From: Brachynemurus nebulosus
Taxonomy: Eukaryota > Arthropoda > Insecta > Neuroptera > Myrmeleontidae
DNA: 64,000 nt
Assembly (NCBI GenBank): GCA_035578155.1
Contig: JAPWDM010000001.1
Coordinates: 160,243,498 to 160,307,497, forward strand
Direction of reading: 5' to 3'
Of this stretch, positions 11,900 through 23,149 are shown piece after piece; the stretch's first letter is position 1, and each line of letters opens with the position of its first letter. Made by a program: the position numbers and the translations under genes. Below the pieces are notes generated by a model. That model worked only from the letters and a program-made list of their open reading frames with translations. It was not told the origin of the DNA and ran no database searches.

Positions 11900-12760
11900 T
11901 ATTATAGGGTTCGTTTCAAATAAGTTGGCTACTTTTATTATTTAATTCACATCAGAAAAGTGGTCAGTTATTTGAAATGAAATCTACCACTTTTGGAATT
12001 GTGAAGAGAAACTACTCTAGAAGAAAGAAACTTTTACGAGCATAATTAATCGTGAACATCGAATTCTGATCTATTGTAGTCCGAGTATTAGAGACAGTAT
12101 ATTTGGCCCCGTAACTGGATTCTAATACATAAAATTTTTGAGCAAACGATTTTATAAAAATTATAAGATATATACTTCGAAGAAAATGAACCGATATAAC
12201 TTTTGAAGTTACAAGTTTAGTGTTGGTTTGGATTCTACTCATATTTTTTTTAATCTCAACATTTCCGCATTATTTTTATGTTTTCAATAACAGGTAACAA
12301 CAGTAAAACTTAATTTGTATATACGTTCGTGAAAATTGGATAATATATGATTTGTCCGACTATGTTTCCAAATGTCTTGTTTCGGGGTGTGTTTGTAGTA
12401 TCCATATTAAATTATGTGAGTATTTTTGCGGAGATATAAAATGTATATTCGAATGAATCATGAACTTTTAGTAGATTTGAGTAGGCAGATGGAGTAAAGA
12501 AGACTTGAGTTTCTATTTATGGAAACAGATACATGCTCTTCTGTCTATAAGTTTTAAAAAAGATTGTTCTTAAGACCATTTTTTGGATTATGCACAAAAG
12601 TATGGTAATAAGAAGTTGAGAAAACGTTATATTTAACGAATATTTATTAACAAACAGATATTTAACAAGATAAACAAATATCGCCTTTTTTGATAGTATT
12701 TTAATGAGTTTGTTCTAACATGAAATCAAAATGAAACTTTATATAAATAAAATCGGTCAA
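11900..12760. other. Unassigned AT-rich DNA
   Basis: The frame at 12012-12242 (minus) lacks any motif. No repeat or RNA structure was found. Confidence 0.5.
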
Positions 12761-12764
12761 GAGT

Positions 12765-13060
12765 GAGTCGGGCTTCCAAAATTAGGGTTCCGTACAGGGG
12801 CAGTCAATACACCAAATTAAACTACTTTTATTTATTGTCAGAGGCTACCTACATTACAGGACTAAATTTTCTCAGGAACGCTGAGGTTAATAGAAGCAAT
12901 TTTCCACACCAAATTTCATATGTTGACGTGGAATAGTTTCCAAAATGCTACTGTGCACAAAATCGCAGTTTTGGAAACTTATTGACTGACCGACTGACTA
13001 AAAGTTTATAAGAAATCTAGGGATTCTTATAATATTTTTAAAAAAGATTATAAAAAATCA
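12765..13060 (+). repeat. Decayed arthropod-type dispersed repeat (AGGGTTCCGTAC)
   Basis: The stretch contains GTCGGGCTTCC, AGGGTTCCGTAC, ACCAAATTTCATAT and TTGACTGACCGACTGAC in the order seen in a very common insect dispersed repeat. A short reverse-oriented relative (GACGGACGGACATTG, then CGGAACCCT) lies at 55505-55578. The superfamily is not determinable by eye. Confidence 0.4.
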
Positions 13061-13343
13061 CGGCTCTGTTGTTATTTTAATTTTACAAATTTGTTGGCCG
13101 TTGACATATCAGTTTCATTATAAATAGGTGGCGCATATTTTTAGATAATTTCTGTCTGCAGCTACTTAAATCATACTTTTTTATTTAAATTTTGGTATTA
13201 TTAATGATCGTGGCACACATAGGTAAATGTACGATAGATTTCAAAATAAATAAAGCAGCCGAAATGAAAACTTCTCATATTAGAATTTCCATAGCACCTT
13301 TACTTTTACTTTTACTTTTACTGTTAATTTGCTTTCGTAGAAT

Positions 13344-14265
13344 GTGTAGAATAGAGATGTGCTCGTGAGTACATTTTTACTCACGATCACGCACAGTCAC
13401 GAATTAGTTTTTGTACTCACGCCCAATCACGAACGAGAAAATTTATTTCTTTTCACACTCACGCACGACCACGAACAAAAAAATTTAATACTTTCACACT
13501 CACGTACGCTTACGAATTAAACATAAAAACTTTTAAATATAATAGTTTGAATTTTGAGTAAAAATCACTAGCGTTTTAACAGTCAGTAAAAATTATGTCC
13601 TCGCGATAAAATCAGAAATACGGTTAGTACGGTTCACTGAGAATAATATTTCCTTAAATATACGAAGAATATTTCCTTAAAATTAACCCATATGTTCTTT
13701 ATATTATTCCTTCATAGAATGATAGATCATACTACTGAAAGCTGTAAAACTGACCTTGTAATATTTTCAAATATACCGATTGACTGAGACCGAATATATG
13801 TAGACAGGCCAATTTTAAGAATTTAAGGAATTATTTAAAAACGGAAGAAATAATCAGAACAACATCATAAACACAGTTGGACATTTCTAAATTGTAAATC
13901 ATTTTGTATACACTCCAAGTATCTCGGTAAAAAACTGGAATTTGTTAGTACAAAGGGTTCTTGGATTTCTACCTACTTGTACTCATAAAAAGTACCTAAT
14001 ATAAAAGAAACGTTTTTTTTGTAGTTAAAAAATCAAATTGGTTTAGTTAATATTCCCTAAAATTGAAAAAAATTATTTTTAAAATTTTTTTATTCATGGT
14101 CTTTAACTTTTCGTGACTCACGAATTATTCACGGCAAGAAATTAAATGTCACGATCACGCCCACTCACGCACGATCATAAAAAATTGTTCACGATCACGA
14201 TGGGTCACGCGTGACCCGTCGGGTCACGCGTAAATTCACGAGTTTGGCACATCTCTAGTGTAGAA
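13344..14265. mobile_element. hAT MITE with perfect 8-bp target site duplication
   Basis: The element proper is 13352-14257, starting TAGAGATGTGC and ending GCACATCTCTA, a perfect 11-bp TIR. It is flanked on both sides by GTGTAGAA (13344-13351 and 14258-14265), the 8-bp duplication expected of the hAT superfamily. Both subterminal zones hold many copies of TCACGCACGATCACGA-like motifs in one orientation sense, typical of hAT transposase-binding repeats. The middle is AT-rich without a transposase ORF, so it is non-autonomous. Confidence 0.92.
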
Positions 14266-14734
14266 TATAAGCGCGGAATGCATGCGGATCCAGTAATTGG
14301 TTCAAGTACAATTAAATTTTTTATTAGTATATCCACAATATTTTCTATAACTTAGGAATTCAGCAGTAATAGTTTAAAAACAAAATTTTTTTTAATTTCT
14401 TTATCTTAAAGTAATTCGTCGTAAGTACTATTTTAAAGATATGTTTAAACTGAAAAAAGTTTTTTGATGGAAATTTTTAGGTAAGGCAATTACAAGGGTA
14501 ATATTACATATTTTGTTCCCCTAGAAATATAAAATAGTTTATTTTCTTACTTTGTGATGTAAGTATCTTGGATGGAATGGCATCATATACTAATATACTA
14601 TGTATATATAGCAAGTATACAATATGTTTCACAGAGGTAAGAACGTACAAAATTTAACATGGGAAAATATAGTATTTTTAATTGTAAAACGGTATTTTTT
14701 AGAAAGAAAAGAATAACCACAATAAATGTATTAT

Positions 14735-14860
14735 TTGCCCGGGAATTGAAAGCATTCGATTCAAGACCGACCGAATTTGAATTTATTTTTGTCTATGTCA
14801 TTAATTAGGTAACTTAAGAAAGATAGGTAATAAAGAAGAGCCCTTTTAAAACTTATTTAA
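14735..14860 (+). repeat. Dispersed repeat fragment, second copy at 56870-57010
   Basis: The order CGGGAATTGAAAGCATTCGA, TTTGTCTATGTCA and CCTTTTAAAACT recurs at 56870-57010 (CGGGAACTGAAGGCATTCGA and so on). No ends or coding content are visible. Confidence 0.45.
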
Positions 14861-14898
14861 AAAAATATTTAAAAAACTTCTTATTTAAAAAAAAAAAT

Positions 14899-15106
14899 AT
14901 CTGTAGGTGAAATTATCTGAACTTGGACTGACGTCATTAAACAAACATAACAAATTCATCAAAATTAGAGGTACCCAAATTTTTTTGTTTCTTTTCCTTT
15001 TTCTTATTTTTGTATTAGAGTAAGTATAGTATTACAAAATTGTACGACTAATTTTATTTCATTTGTTAATGACGTCAGTCCAAGTTTAGATAATTACACC
15101 TATACA
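14899..15106. mobile_element. MITE with GACGTCA-containing inverted arms
   Basis: The left arm 14899-14942 contains CTTGGACTGACGTCATTAA. The right arm 15066-15106 contains TTAATGACGTCAGTCCAAG. They enclose about 125 bp of AT-rich DNA, and homopolymer A and T runs continue the symmetry outward. There is no ORF. Confidence 0.75.
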
Positions 15107-15109
15107 TTT

Positions 15110-15780
15110 TTTTTTAAAATTTTTTAAACTTTTAAACTGTTTAATTTTTTATGAAACTCCGTATACATATATTAAGAGCGAAAGTTATTCTCCGATAATA
15201 AATCATGAGATGCATATTATGTTTTATTTTTTAATACCTATCATATTTAAATTTAATAATAATAAAATAATACCTGTATTAAGACAAATACTTATAAAAA
15301 GAAGATTTGTACGTTTTAACAGTAATATTAAGTGTGCGTTAAAGATAGTGTCATTAAAAACAATTAGTTAATTTATAATAATTATATTTATATCGAATAT
15401 TTTATTGTTTAAATAGATTATATTTTTTGATTTATACAACAACTTAATTTAACCGATTTCAGTTTCATTTAACAATTTATTTAGTACAAATGAAAATAAA
15501 AGTGATTAGATTAGACAATCGTGTATTTGTGTTGTTAAACTGTGATAGAAATATTTATTAGTTACTATCGAGTTATTGTTTTTATATTGTTAGAAGTATT
15601 GTGTAGTGAAATTTGTTTATGTTTAAATATTTATTTAATTAATTTCTCATTGTTGATTATATTATATATATTAAATATAATTTTTTTCGTAGTCTTAAAA
15701 ATGTCTTTTTTGCATGGTAATTTTGGTATTTGTAGCCCATAATTTTAACATAATAAAATGAAAAGAATCTTTTCAGTGAT
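15110..15780. other. Unassigned AT-rich DNA
   Basis: The frame at 15542-15742 is Ile/Leu/Phe rich and has no motif. Nothing else is seen. Confidence 0.5.
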
Positions 15781-16021
15781 GGAGGGGTCTCGATAAAGCC
15801 CTTTATCGCCCGAATGAAATTTTTTGAAGTTTATAATCGAGTTCATCTTTACATATTTTTTTTATAATGTTAAAGATATAAGGTTTTTAAAAATAGTTAT
15901 ATATTTTTTGTGTTATTTGATTGGACTTTTATGAAAATAACTGCTAAACTTGGCTTCTTTTGCAAAAATACGCTAAAATACGCTATATTTATAATTTTTG
16001 TGACACTTATTTAATTTTATC

Positions 16022-16123
16022 TTTCATAGAGCGCAACCAAGTAACAAAAAGATTTTCATATATATTGTAGCTTATGCACTCGTGCATAAAAATCTTTTTG
16101 TTACTCGGTTGCGCTCTATGAAA
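16022..16123. mobile_element. Foldback palindrome nested in the left arm
   Basis: Arms of about 34 bp (TTTCATAGAGCGCAACCAAG onward, and its complement ending at 16123) differ at one base. The loop contains a second small palindrome, TATGCACTCGTGCATA. The right arm of the host element lacks this sequence, which shows that it was inserted later. Confidence 0.75.
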
Positions 16124-16509
16124 AATTACTAAATATAACGTAAAAGCCCCTATACCGGAACACTATTTTTAGGTGTGTAATAAAACTGGGTTATAAAAAT
16201 TGACAAATAAATTAAACACCCATTTTTTTTCTTAATAAGCATGAAATAAAGTTTTCTTAATACAATGAATATGTTTTTAAAAAATTTTTTATTTATTGTT
16301 TTTCTTTTACAAAATGTCGATATCTATATCCAAACAAAGAAATATTAATGACACTAGGAGTTGGGAACCGATATACAAACAGACGTGCAATATGAGTAAT
16401 ATGACACATAGAGTGACATCTAGACGTCAATGTAGGAAACATAGAATGGTTTAAGTATCAGACGTAAATAAAGGATCAAAATAGGTACTGTATTCAACAA
16501 AAATTTCTT

Positions 16510-16536
16510 AATATATATATATATATATATATATAG

Positions 16537-16602
<66 letters not shown>
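16510..16602. repeat. (TA)n microsatellite
   Basis: About 90 bp of alternating AT with one short interruption (AGGTAC at 16535-16540), lying in the loop of the inverted-repeat element. Confidence 0.95.
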
Positions 16603-16604
<2 letters not shown>

Positions 16605-16999
16605 CTTTAATTAAGTAAGGAAACATTAAATGCAAGGTGAATTTAAATTGAAAAATAATCATTCTATTGATAATCATTTTTGTTCTCAGAGGTTTCTGTC
16701 AGAAATAACTTCATTAATATATAAATGTCAAAACTGTTCCAGTATTGGATCGCGTTCCGGTATAGGGGCTTTTACCCTATGTCACAAAAATTTAAAAAAA
16801 TAGCGTATTTTTGCAAAACAGGCCAAGTTTTGGAATTATTTTCATAAAAGTCCAATCAAATAACACAAAAAATATATATGTTTAAAAACCTTACATCTTG
16901 AACATTATTAAAAAATATAAATATGAACTCGATCATAAATTTCAAAAAATTTCATTTAGGGTGACCAATAAAGGGCTTTATCGAAACCCTCCCTTTAAT

Positions 17000-18180
17000 G
17001 ATAATTACTAAATTTACTCCTTGCCCCTTCAATTATTACATGATTGAAAATGTTATGAGACATTTTTCAAAAACTCATATTTTTGAGATCCTACGTTGAA
17101 GACTATCGTGTATTAAAAATTTTTGGTGTCGTAGAAATTCAATAATAAACATGTGTTATTGCACAGGAAGTACAAAAAAAATTGCAAAAAAGTCACGTAA
17201 TGCTGTCATTTATTTCCCGCTTGAATTAATAGATTCCAAATTTTGAACAATTGGGAATGTACTTTCCGGGATATTTTTCAATGCTTTCACTGGGATATTT
17301 TTCCTTAGATGGTATCAGAAATGCGAGGCAAAAATTCGAATTTGAGTGTCTACTTTCGAACTAAACTCTTTAGTCAAAATATTTAACTGCTTCGTTGCAA
17401 AAAAAAAAAATAATGTTAACAAAAAATTAAGCAAGTATTTATACTTTCGATGTACTGTGATTTTTAAAATATTCACTTGTTCAAGAGCCATATAAAGCTC
17501 TTAGCCTCCAAAATTTATGTAATTATACGTATTTTTAAATTTAATTTGTTACAGAAAACTAACAAGCTAAACGAGCAGTTAAATTTTACAAGCTAAGAGG
17601 CAACTTAGTGTGCATTTTAAATATTTTCATACATAAGTTAAAAATATTTTTAACTGAAAAAATTTTTTCCTTTGTGAAAAATGTTTTTTTTTTTTATACT
17701 TGTAAGTATATAATAGATTCAAGTCACATAATCAATAATTATACAGGAAGTTTTTCAAGCTCAATAAAATTTGTCTACTGCTACTTTAAAAGAAAGAATT
17801 ACTGTCTCGGACAAGGTTATAATAATATGTAAATGTTATTTAAGACGTGTATTAATTTTATTGACTGTTATGCTAATTTTGTTTATTTTATAATTTCAAA
17901 AAAAAAAAAAAAAAAAAAAAATTAATACTTGAATGTTAAATTCAAATATTTGCGATAAACAGTTTTTTTTAAGTTTTCGATATTCTAAGTATAATTTGAA
18001 TATATTTTTACGGATTTTGTTCACGAAAATTACAATGTGTTCTGAATAATTTTTTAAGGTGAAAAAATTTTCTTAGAATAAAACTTAAAACTATATTAAA
18101 ATTTTAATTTGTTATTTTTCTGGTCAAAAGATACAAATTTGCATAATTTTTTTTTTTATAGTTGTTATTTTAAAAATTTT
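17000..18180. other. Unassigned AT-rich DNA with a poly(A) tract
   Basis: The frame at 17608-17832 shows no motif. A run of 24 A lies at 17898-17921. It could be the poly(A) tail of a decayed retroposon, but I see no element attached to it. Confidence 0.5.
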
Positions 18181-18195
18181 TAACTTATAACAAAC

Positions 18196-18403
18196 CTTCA
18201 TTTTCCTCGCCCTTTTCCGTCACAGCATCCGTTTCATTTTGTTTCAGCGCATAATCGTCCTCCGATAGTTTTTCTACATTTGGCACTAATGGTTTTTCCG
18301 TACTCACAACATTATCCGTAACCGTTTCATTTGACTTTATTTGATTTATATTTAATAAAAATATTAGTCCAATCAAAAATGGCACCCGTAATTGTATAAA
18401 CAT
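18196..18403 (-). CDS. First coding exon of a putative secreted protein
   Basis: The frame opens with ATG at 18403. Residues 1-24 look like a signal peptide: a short polar N-terminus with Arg6, a hydrophobic core (VPFLIGLIFLL) and a likely cleavage after IKS. What follows is polar and acidic, rich in Thr, Glu and Asp, with two NET N-glycosylation sequons at about residues 25 and 56. The frame runs into a stop after GLL, but an AAG|GTTTGT splice donor at 18196/18195 would end the exon in phase 1. An upstream TATA-type promoter supports it as a real first exon. The family is unrecognised and downstream exons are not identified. Its composition clearly differs from the surrounding chance frames. 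Confidence 0.6.
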
Positions 18404-18529
18404 AATTACAAAAAAAATATCACAATTAAGACGAAAATTAAAAAAATCAAGTTAAAATTGGAAACTAAAACTTTTTTTGAGTTCCACTAATTTTGCATTT
18501 TGACGACGACCTTAGCGTTTGTCGTTAGC

Positions 18530-18570
18530 AAAATGAGATGAATGTCACGGTCGTTGGTGATACTTATAGG
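18530..18570 (-). promoter_or_regulatory. Possible TATA core promoter of the 18196-18403 exon
   Basis: On the minus strand CCTATAAGTATC (TATA at 18568-18563) lies about 30 bp upstream of ATTCATC near 18538, a weak initiator-like sequence. The predicted leader to the ATG at 18403 would be about 135 nt. The area 18480-18640 is richer in GC than its surroundings, as is common around promoters. It is inferred from sequence only. Confidence 0.35.
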
Positions 18571-18879
18571 GTTTACATGGTCCTGGATTGCGGGATGCGA
18601 GAGGTTTGGGAGGAGCCCAGCCGATGCTGCAATCTAAATTTCAATGTACTTTAATATATTGACTGTTTTTATTTCGCAACTTAAAATTTAACTTTAGTTT
18701 TGTACGATATCGGTCGATGTTAGACTAGAAAAGTCGTTACGTACGTAACATACTGTATTGGATTGTTTGGTTGTCGGGGAGTGTGAACCACTAACAACAC
18801 AATTTTAATACTAGGCAATACACCATAAAAATAAAATTCTGAATAAAGTTTGATAATTACTTACATTAATTCCCAAAAT

Positions 18880-19391
18880 TTTATGAGTCGCGACCCACTA
18901 TCATAGCCGTTAATCCTTTTACAAAACCTGATAATAAAAAGTAATTAATTTTAACATAATGCCAAATTTATTTTATTACCCTTTTGTAGCTATCATCTAG
19001 ATATTCCAGTGATTATTTACATGTACGAGTACGTCCTTTGTATAACTGTACCTACATATAATTTTTCAATTGGGAAAAATCTGGGATTTTTGAAAATTCC
19101 TATTCCGTTATTTTTTTTCTACCAATGAACGAAGGGTAGAGTTGCCATATATTATGGTAAAATTGGAGTGAAAACACACAAAAAAATAATTTTGTATTAA
19201 TAAAGTCTGAACAAATAATTCAATTTTTTGTGTTGTGTAATTATTTTTTTTTATTACAGGGTGTTTTTAAATAAATTATAATTTAGTACAGTGTTTCATG
19301 CGATACGAAAAATAAATAGTAAAATAGTTATGTATCTCAGATTATTTAGTGATTCGCCAGGATGCCACAACCCACACTTTGGGAACTCCTG
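18880..19391. mobile_element. hAT-like remnant with CAGGAGTTCCCAAAG end
   Basis: The reverse complement of 19391-19362 reads CAGGAGTTCCCAAAGTGTGG, close to the CAGGGGTTCCCAAACTGTGGGTCGCGACC type ends of hAT MITEs. GAGTCGCGACCCAC at 18886-18899 is the matching subterminal motif, but a clean left end and target duplication are not visible. The frame at 19296-19493 (minus) reads through this end and is not a gene. Confidence 0.45.
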
Positions 19392-19584
19392 CTCTGCAAC
19401 AATTTTACTACTATAGACATATTTGGCTTTATTTTCGTCGAGTATACCTACTATTTTTCCAGCATTATGAAAAGAGTCGATAAATGTACACACTCTAAAA
19501 AGTTGTCTTTTTAAATGATTGCCGATTTACAATGATTAAAAAAATCATTTTTGAAAATACTAAACCAAACGTTTTGAAAACATT

Positions 19585-19686
19585 TAGACCTGCCGATAGA
19601 AATAACTCGTAAATGTTGCTAGGTTGAGTAATGTTTGCATTAGACCTGCCGATAGAAATAACTCGTAAATGTTGCTATGTTGAGAC
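19585..19686 (+). repeat. Direct tandem duplication, 56-bp period
   Basis: TAGACCTGCCGATAGAAATA begins at 19585 and again at 19641. The two copies are identical over about 37 bp, differ at one base, then match for GTTGAG. This is a recent local duplication without coding content. Confidence 0.85.
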
Positions 19687-20003
19687 ATTTGGCGATTATT
19701 TCATGTGCTGGCAAAAAGAAATAAGGTAGAAAAAATATTTCAAAAAAACAGTGGTAACTTTAAACATGATTATTATTTGGCAAGCATAAAAAAGTATCTA
19801 TTCCTAATATTCCAATACTTACAGGAAATATGTATCTACTTTTCCCTAACAATTTCCTTCTGGCTGCTTGCCATACAAATATAAGTTGACAGTGGCGGTA
19901 TGAAAAACCTATTAAGAGTGTTTTATTTTTTAATTGATTTAAGGCTCTTGTTATTTTCATTTGAGAAAGAATTAAAATTTTTTTAACATTCTTTAATGAA
20001 CTT

Positions 20004-20241
20004 ATTTAATTCTAAGTTCAATAATTTTAATATTAAAAATACGTATAAAATCTTTTTTCTTTGTTACATAAATGTAGGTATTGAATTTATTTGAATCATT
20101 AAAAAGTCTTTCAATTTCGATGTACATATTATATGCTTTGACATTGACATTATGATGCGTAGGGAGATGACCTGCACGTGTGGACGCTATTCTTCGTTCG
20201 TCAAGAAGAAGTCCATCCATCGCAATAATTTCCACCACTCC
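20004..20241 (-). other. Candidate internal exon, unrecognised
   Basis: On the minus strand a strong acceptor-like sequence (a long pyrimidine tract, then AATTAG) ends at about 20242. It is followed by an open frame of about 78 codons whose first 35 residues look protein-like, including EIIAMDGLLLDERR and RAGHLPTHHNVNVK. The rest becomes Lys/Ile/Asn rich, as translated AT-rich DNA does. No splice donor is convincing. It could belong to a host gene on the minus strand or be a repeat fragment. No function is assigned. Confidence 0.25.
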
Positions 20242-20429
20242 TAATTAAAAAAAAGAAAAAGAAAAAAACCACCATAAACAAGCTTTAATACAATCATAAC
20301 ACACCAGCACTGGCTTGTCCGCCAATTAAAATGGATACATACAATAATTCTTGATAAGTCGTCTATACATATGTTATACGCAAGAAAAGCTTAATTTATA
20401 ACAATAATTGTTACATTAGTCCTAGAGGA

Positions 20430-20640
20430 AAATGATGCGGGTATAATCAAAAAAAATAATTTTTTAATTGTTTGGAAAAGTGAATTTTATTTTTTTTAGT
20501 CTTTTTCGTTTTATTTTTCTTTTGTTTTTGTTTTGTGTGTTTTCTTTTTTTTTTAAATATTTCTTTACTTTATTCTTGTGTTTTTCTTTTATTTTTGTGA
20601 TTCTGTTTTATTTTATTTTGTGTTGTAATTTTTACACTTA
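20430..20640 (+). other. T-rich low-complexity tract
   Basis: Over about 200 bp the plus strand is dominated by T with scattered G, A and C (TTTTCTTTTG-type runs). It is the reverse complement of an A-rich strand; no gene is supported. Confidence 0.8.
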
Positions 20641-21192
20641 ATTACTTTTAATTTAAAGCTACAACATTTATTTTTGTAAATTTTTAATGTTAAAAATAAT
20701 AAAAAATAATTTATATGTATTTTAATTTGCTTTAAATATATGCATATTATATCAGCAGTTGTGTATTAATTTCCTTTACCGCAGGTTAATTTTGTGGTTT
20801 GTCAAGTATTTGTATCGCTATATACCTATACAAAAATGCAATTTTTCGGTACATCATTTAAAAATATTTTTTTCGTTTCCGTGTATTTCCCAAAGTTTTA
20901 ATTTTTTTTTACAATATGTTTTCAATAATTCTTTACATATTAATTTTTATAAATAATAATCTTGATTGAAGAGAGTAAAATAAATATAAATAAATCTTTT
21001 AATCAGTGTTAAATAATCAATTTATAAATTACAGGAAAAAACTTTATTAAAATTTTTTATTTACGTAATTATTTATTTTCTATATAAATATTGAATTTGC
21101 ATATTTATTGAAGATATATAAATTCATATTTTCTACACATAATATTTTATAATTTTTTTTTTAATTTATGCAAATATTATGGTCCAAACTTC

Positions 21193-21540
21193 ATGAAATA
21201 CGTAAATTTTGTTTTAAATTTATTGATTCCTTGTAAGTTCTGTAACTTACTTTTCAGCTGTGAAACCTTTTTTGTGATGGAGCTCTTTATTTACTCATCT
21301 CTATTTACTATTGCTATTGCTTCTTTTTTCGCGGTAACTGCAGTCAAGCGCGATAAGAGGGAGAGTTGTCGGGGCTCGGGTTTGAAAAGGAGGCTCGAAG
21401 CTATTGGAGCTATTAGTAAAAGTGATTTGCCCAACGTTTATTTCTATTTTTTTGTGTGTTTCTGGGGTCTTTCGTTTTTCTCCTCTGCTCTGAATGCAAT
21501 TGCTTTTAGCAGTTCATTTACTAAAGTATTTTTTAAGTAA
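21193..21540 (+). other. Unrecognised ORF with two hydrophobic segments
   Basis: A 115-codon frame starts with ATG at 21193. Residues about 29-51 (start MELFIYSSLFTIAIASFFAV) and about 80-105 are hydrophobic and flank a basic stretch (KRDKRESCRGSGLKRR). GC content rises over 21330-21430. I recognise no family, and no splice or promoter context was found. It could be a small two-helix membrane protein exon or chance in T-rich DNA. Confidence 0.2.
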
Positions 21541-22740
21541 ACAAAGAAGAAATTATTTGTGGTATACTTTTATAATATACATACTTCAGCATTCGTACGT
21601 GCTTTAATAATTCAAAATTTATTCTGTTATTGACCTCAAAATATATTTTAGCAATAAAGAAGAGTAGATAGTGCAATCCTCTCCAAATTATTTTGCAAAT
21701 TAATTCACGTATTATATAAGAATTTTAATGTGGTATAAAATATATTTTTCTCAAAAACATAAATTAACATTAAAAATGAAATAAATTTTTATGAGTAATC
21801 TTGACTACCTACATAACTTGTTCAGAGAAATAAACAGAACAAAATAAAGGAATATGCCTATTTGAATTTTTTATTTTGAAACACAGTGTAAGTGGTTAAA
21901 AGTAATTTATTATTCGGAAGAAGTTGATCCACCAAATTATTAAAAGCTAATCTAAGAACCTAAATCATTTCGTTAATTATTTTGTCAAAACTGATTTATA
22001 GTATCTTATATAGTTGGGATACGTATCTCTTTTTGCAAATATATTTTAAAATCTAGTAAGTAATTTTTTATTTTGTTCTGCCCTTCGAGTCCTTAATAAT
22101 ATGTTTCAAACAAAATTTTTTCTTAGATTTTTGCAAATTGTATAAAAAATAAATTCATCATAATACCTTAAGGCCAAAGTCTCGTTTGAATATTAGACCT
22201 TATATATTATACCTATGTGATTTAGTATTCTGGAGTTGTAGCTTTCAGTAGCTATTTGGGGTTAAAAGTTGTGGAAACCTATGAATTTTAAATTACTGTT
22301 AAAACAGTTTGGAATTATTAAATACATATATAAAAAGATGAAACCTTATTTTACGATGAAGACAAAAAAGGTAAGTTGTTTTATAAACTTTTTTCTTTAT
22401 TAGCGTAATAATATTATGCAGAAGTAAAATTTTTTTATTGCTATTTGTTATGAATGAGTTTTTTATTATGAAGCTGTGGAATTTTTTTGCTACAGTTCAG
22501 TCAACTTTCCTCCTTCGTTTTGAAAATGAATTTTATGACGGTGCATATTATTATTATTATTTTTTTTTAAATATGAATTTTAAAATATGGAAATGAGTTG
22601 CATATATTTTAAAGGTAAACAAAAAATGTAAACATTTTAGTAAAAAATTTAAAAAGACAGCTTGTGTTTTTTACAGTTACGTTTCCATATTAGAAAGGTT
22701 TGCAATTTTTAAAGTAAAAATTTTGTTTAGTTCACCTGGC
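21541..22740. other. Unassigned AT-rich DNA
   Basis: No coding or repeat structure was recognised. Confidence 0.5.
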
Positions 22741-22764
22741 ATTTTTTGATGGCATAAAACTTGT

Positions 22765-22860
22765 GCGTTTGCGTCACGTTACGGAGCGTGACGTGCTTCG
22801 AGTCGACGTATATTCAGCGAATCTACTCAACAAAGTACCAAGTGTACAAACGTAAGAGAA
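22765..22860. other. GC-richer island with an inverted CACGTTACGGAGCGTG motif
   Basis: TGCGTCACGTTACGGAGCGT is partly self-complementary and contains CRE-like TGACGTG and CGTCACG. The frame at 22761-22961 crosses it without any motif. It may be a repeat end or a regulatory fragment; nothing decides. Confidence 0.3.
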
Positions 22861-22908
22861 AAACATCCTATAACTCCCTTTTACACTTAAAAATTTCAAA
22901 CTTCCAGT

Positions 22909-23144
22909 CAGGGGCGCAACAACTACAACTCTGCAGGGAGGTCCAACAAAAATTTAAATAACCCAATTTTTTAATAATGAAATTCTCCGATTCGATTTTC
23001 AAATAAAAAATCAGTAGACCACTAAATATTTTACTTTTTAATGTACGTATAAATAAAATAAAGAAAAATTTACTTAATCTTATGAGGAATTCATGTATTT
23101 TTAAGGGGTTTGGACCTCTTGAACCTCCGGTTGTTGTGCCCCTG
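22909..23144. mobile_element. Short hAT-like MITE (CAGGGGCGCAACAAC)
   Basis: The left end CAGGGGCGCAACAACT and the complement of the right end, CAGGGGCACAACAACC, give a TIR of about 16 bp with two mismatches. GGAGGTCCAAC and GTTTGGACCTC also pair subterminally. At 236 bp with an AT-rich core and no ORF it is non-autonomous. The flanking 8-mers do not match, so the hAT call rests on the TIR alone. Confidence 0.65.
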
Positions 23145-23149
23145 CCCCA

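Larger units (their letters stand above)
15781..16993. mobile_element. Long inverted-repeat element with nested insertions
   Basis: Outer arms start GGAGGGGTCTCGATAAAGCC at 15781 and end with the complementary GGCTTTATCGAAACCCTCCC-like sequence at 16993. They align for about 230 bp, sharing GTGTTATTTGATTGGACTTT and TTTTGCAAAAATACGCTA. Further in, GTAAAAGCCCCTATACCGGA occurs at 16140 and in complement at about 16752-16774. A separate palindrome interrupts only the left arm. The loop holds a (TA)n tract. No transposase is encoded. Confidence 0.8.

Noticed and set aside
19296..19493. 65-codon minus-strand frame
   Set aside because: It reads through a hAT-like terminal sequence; no gene context.
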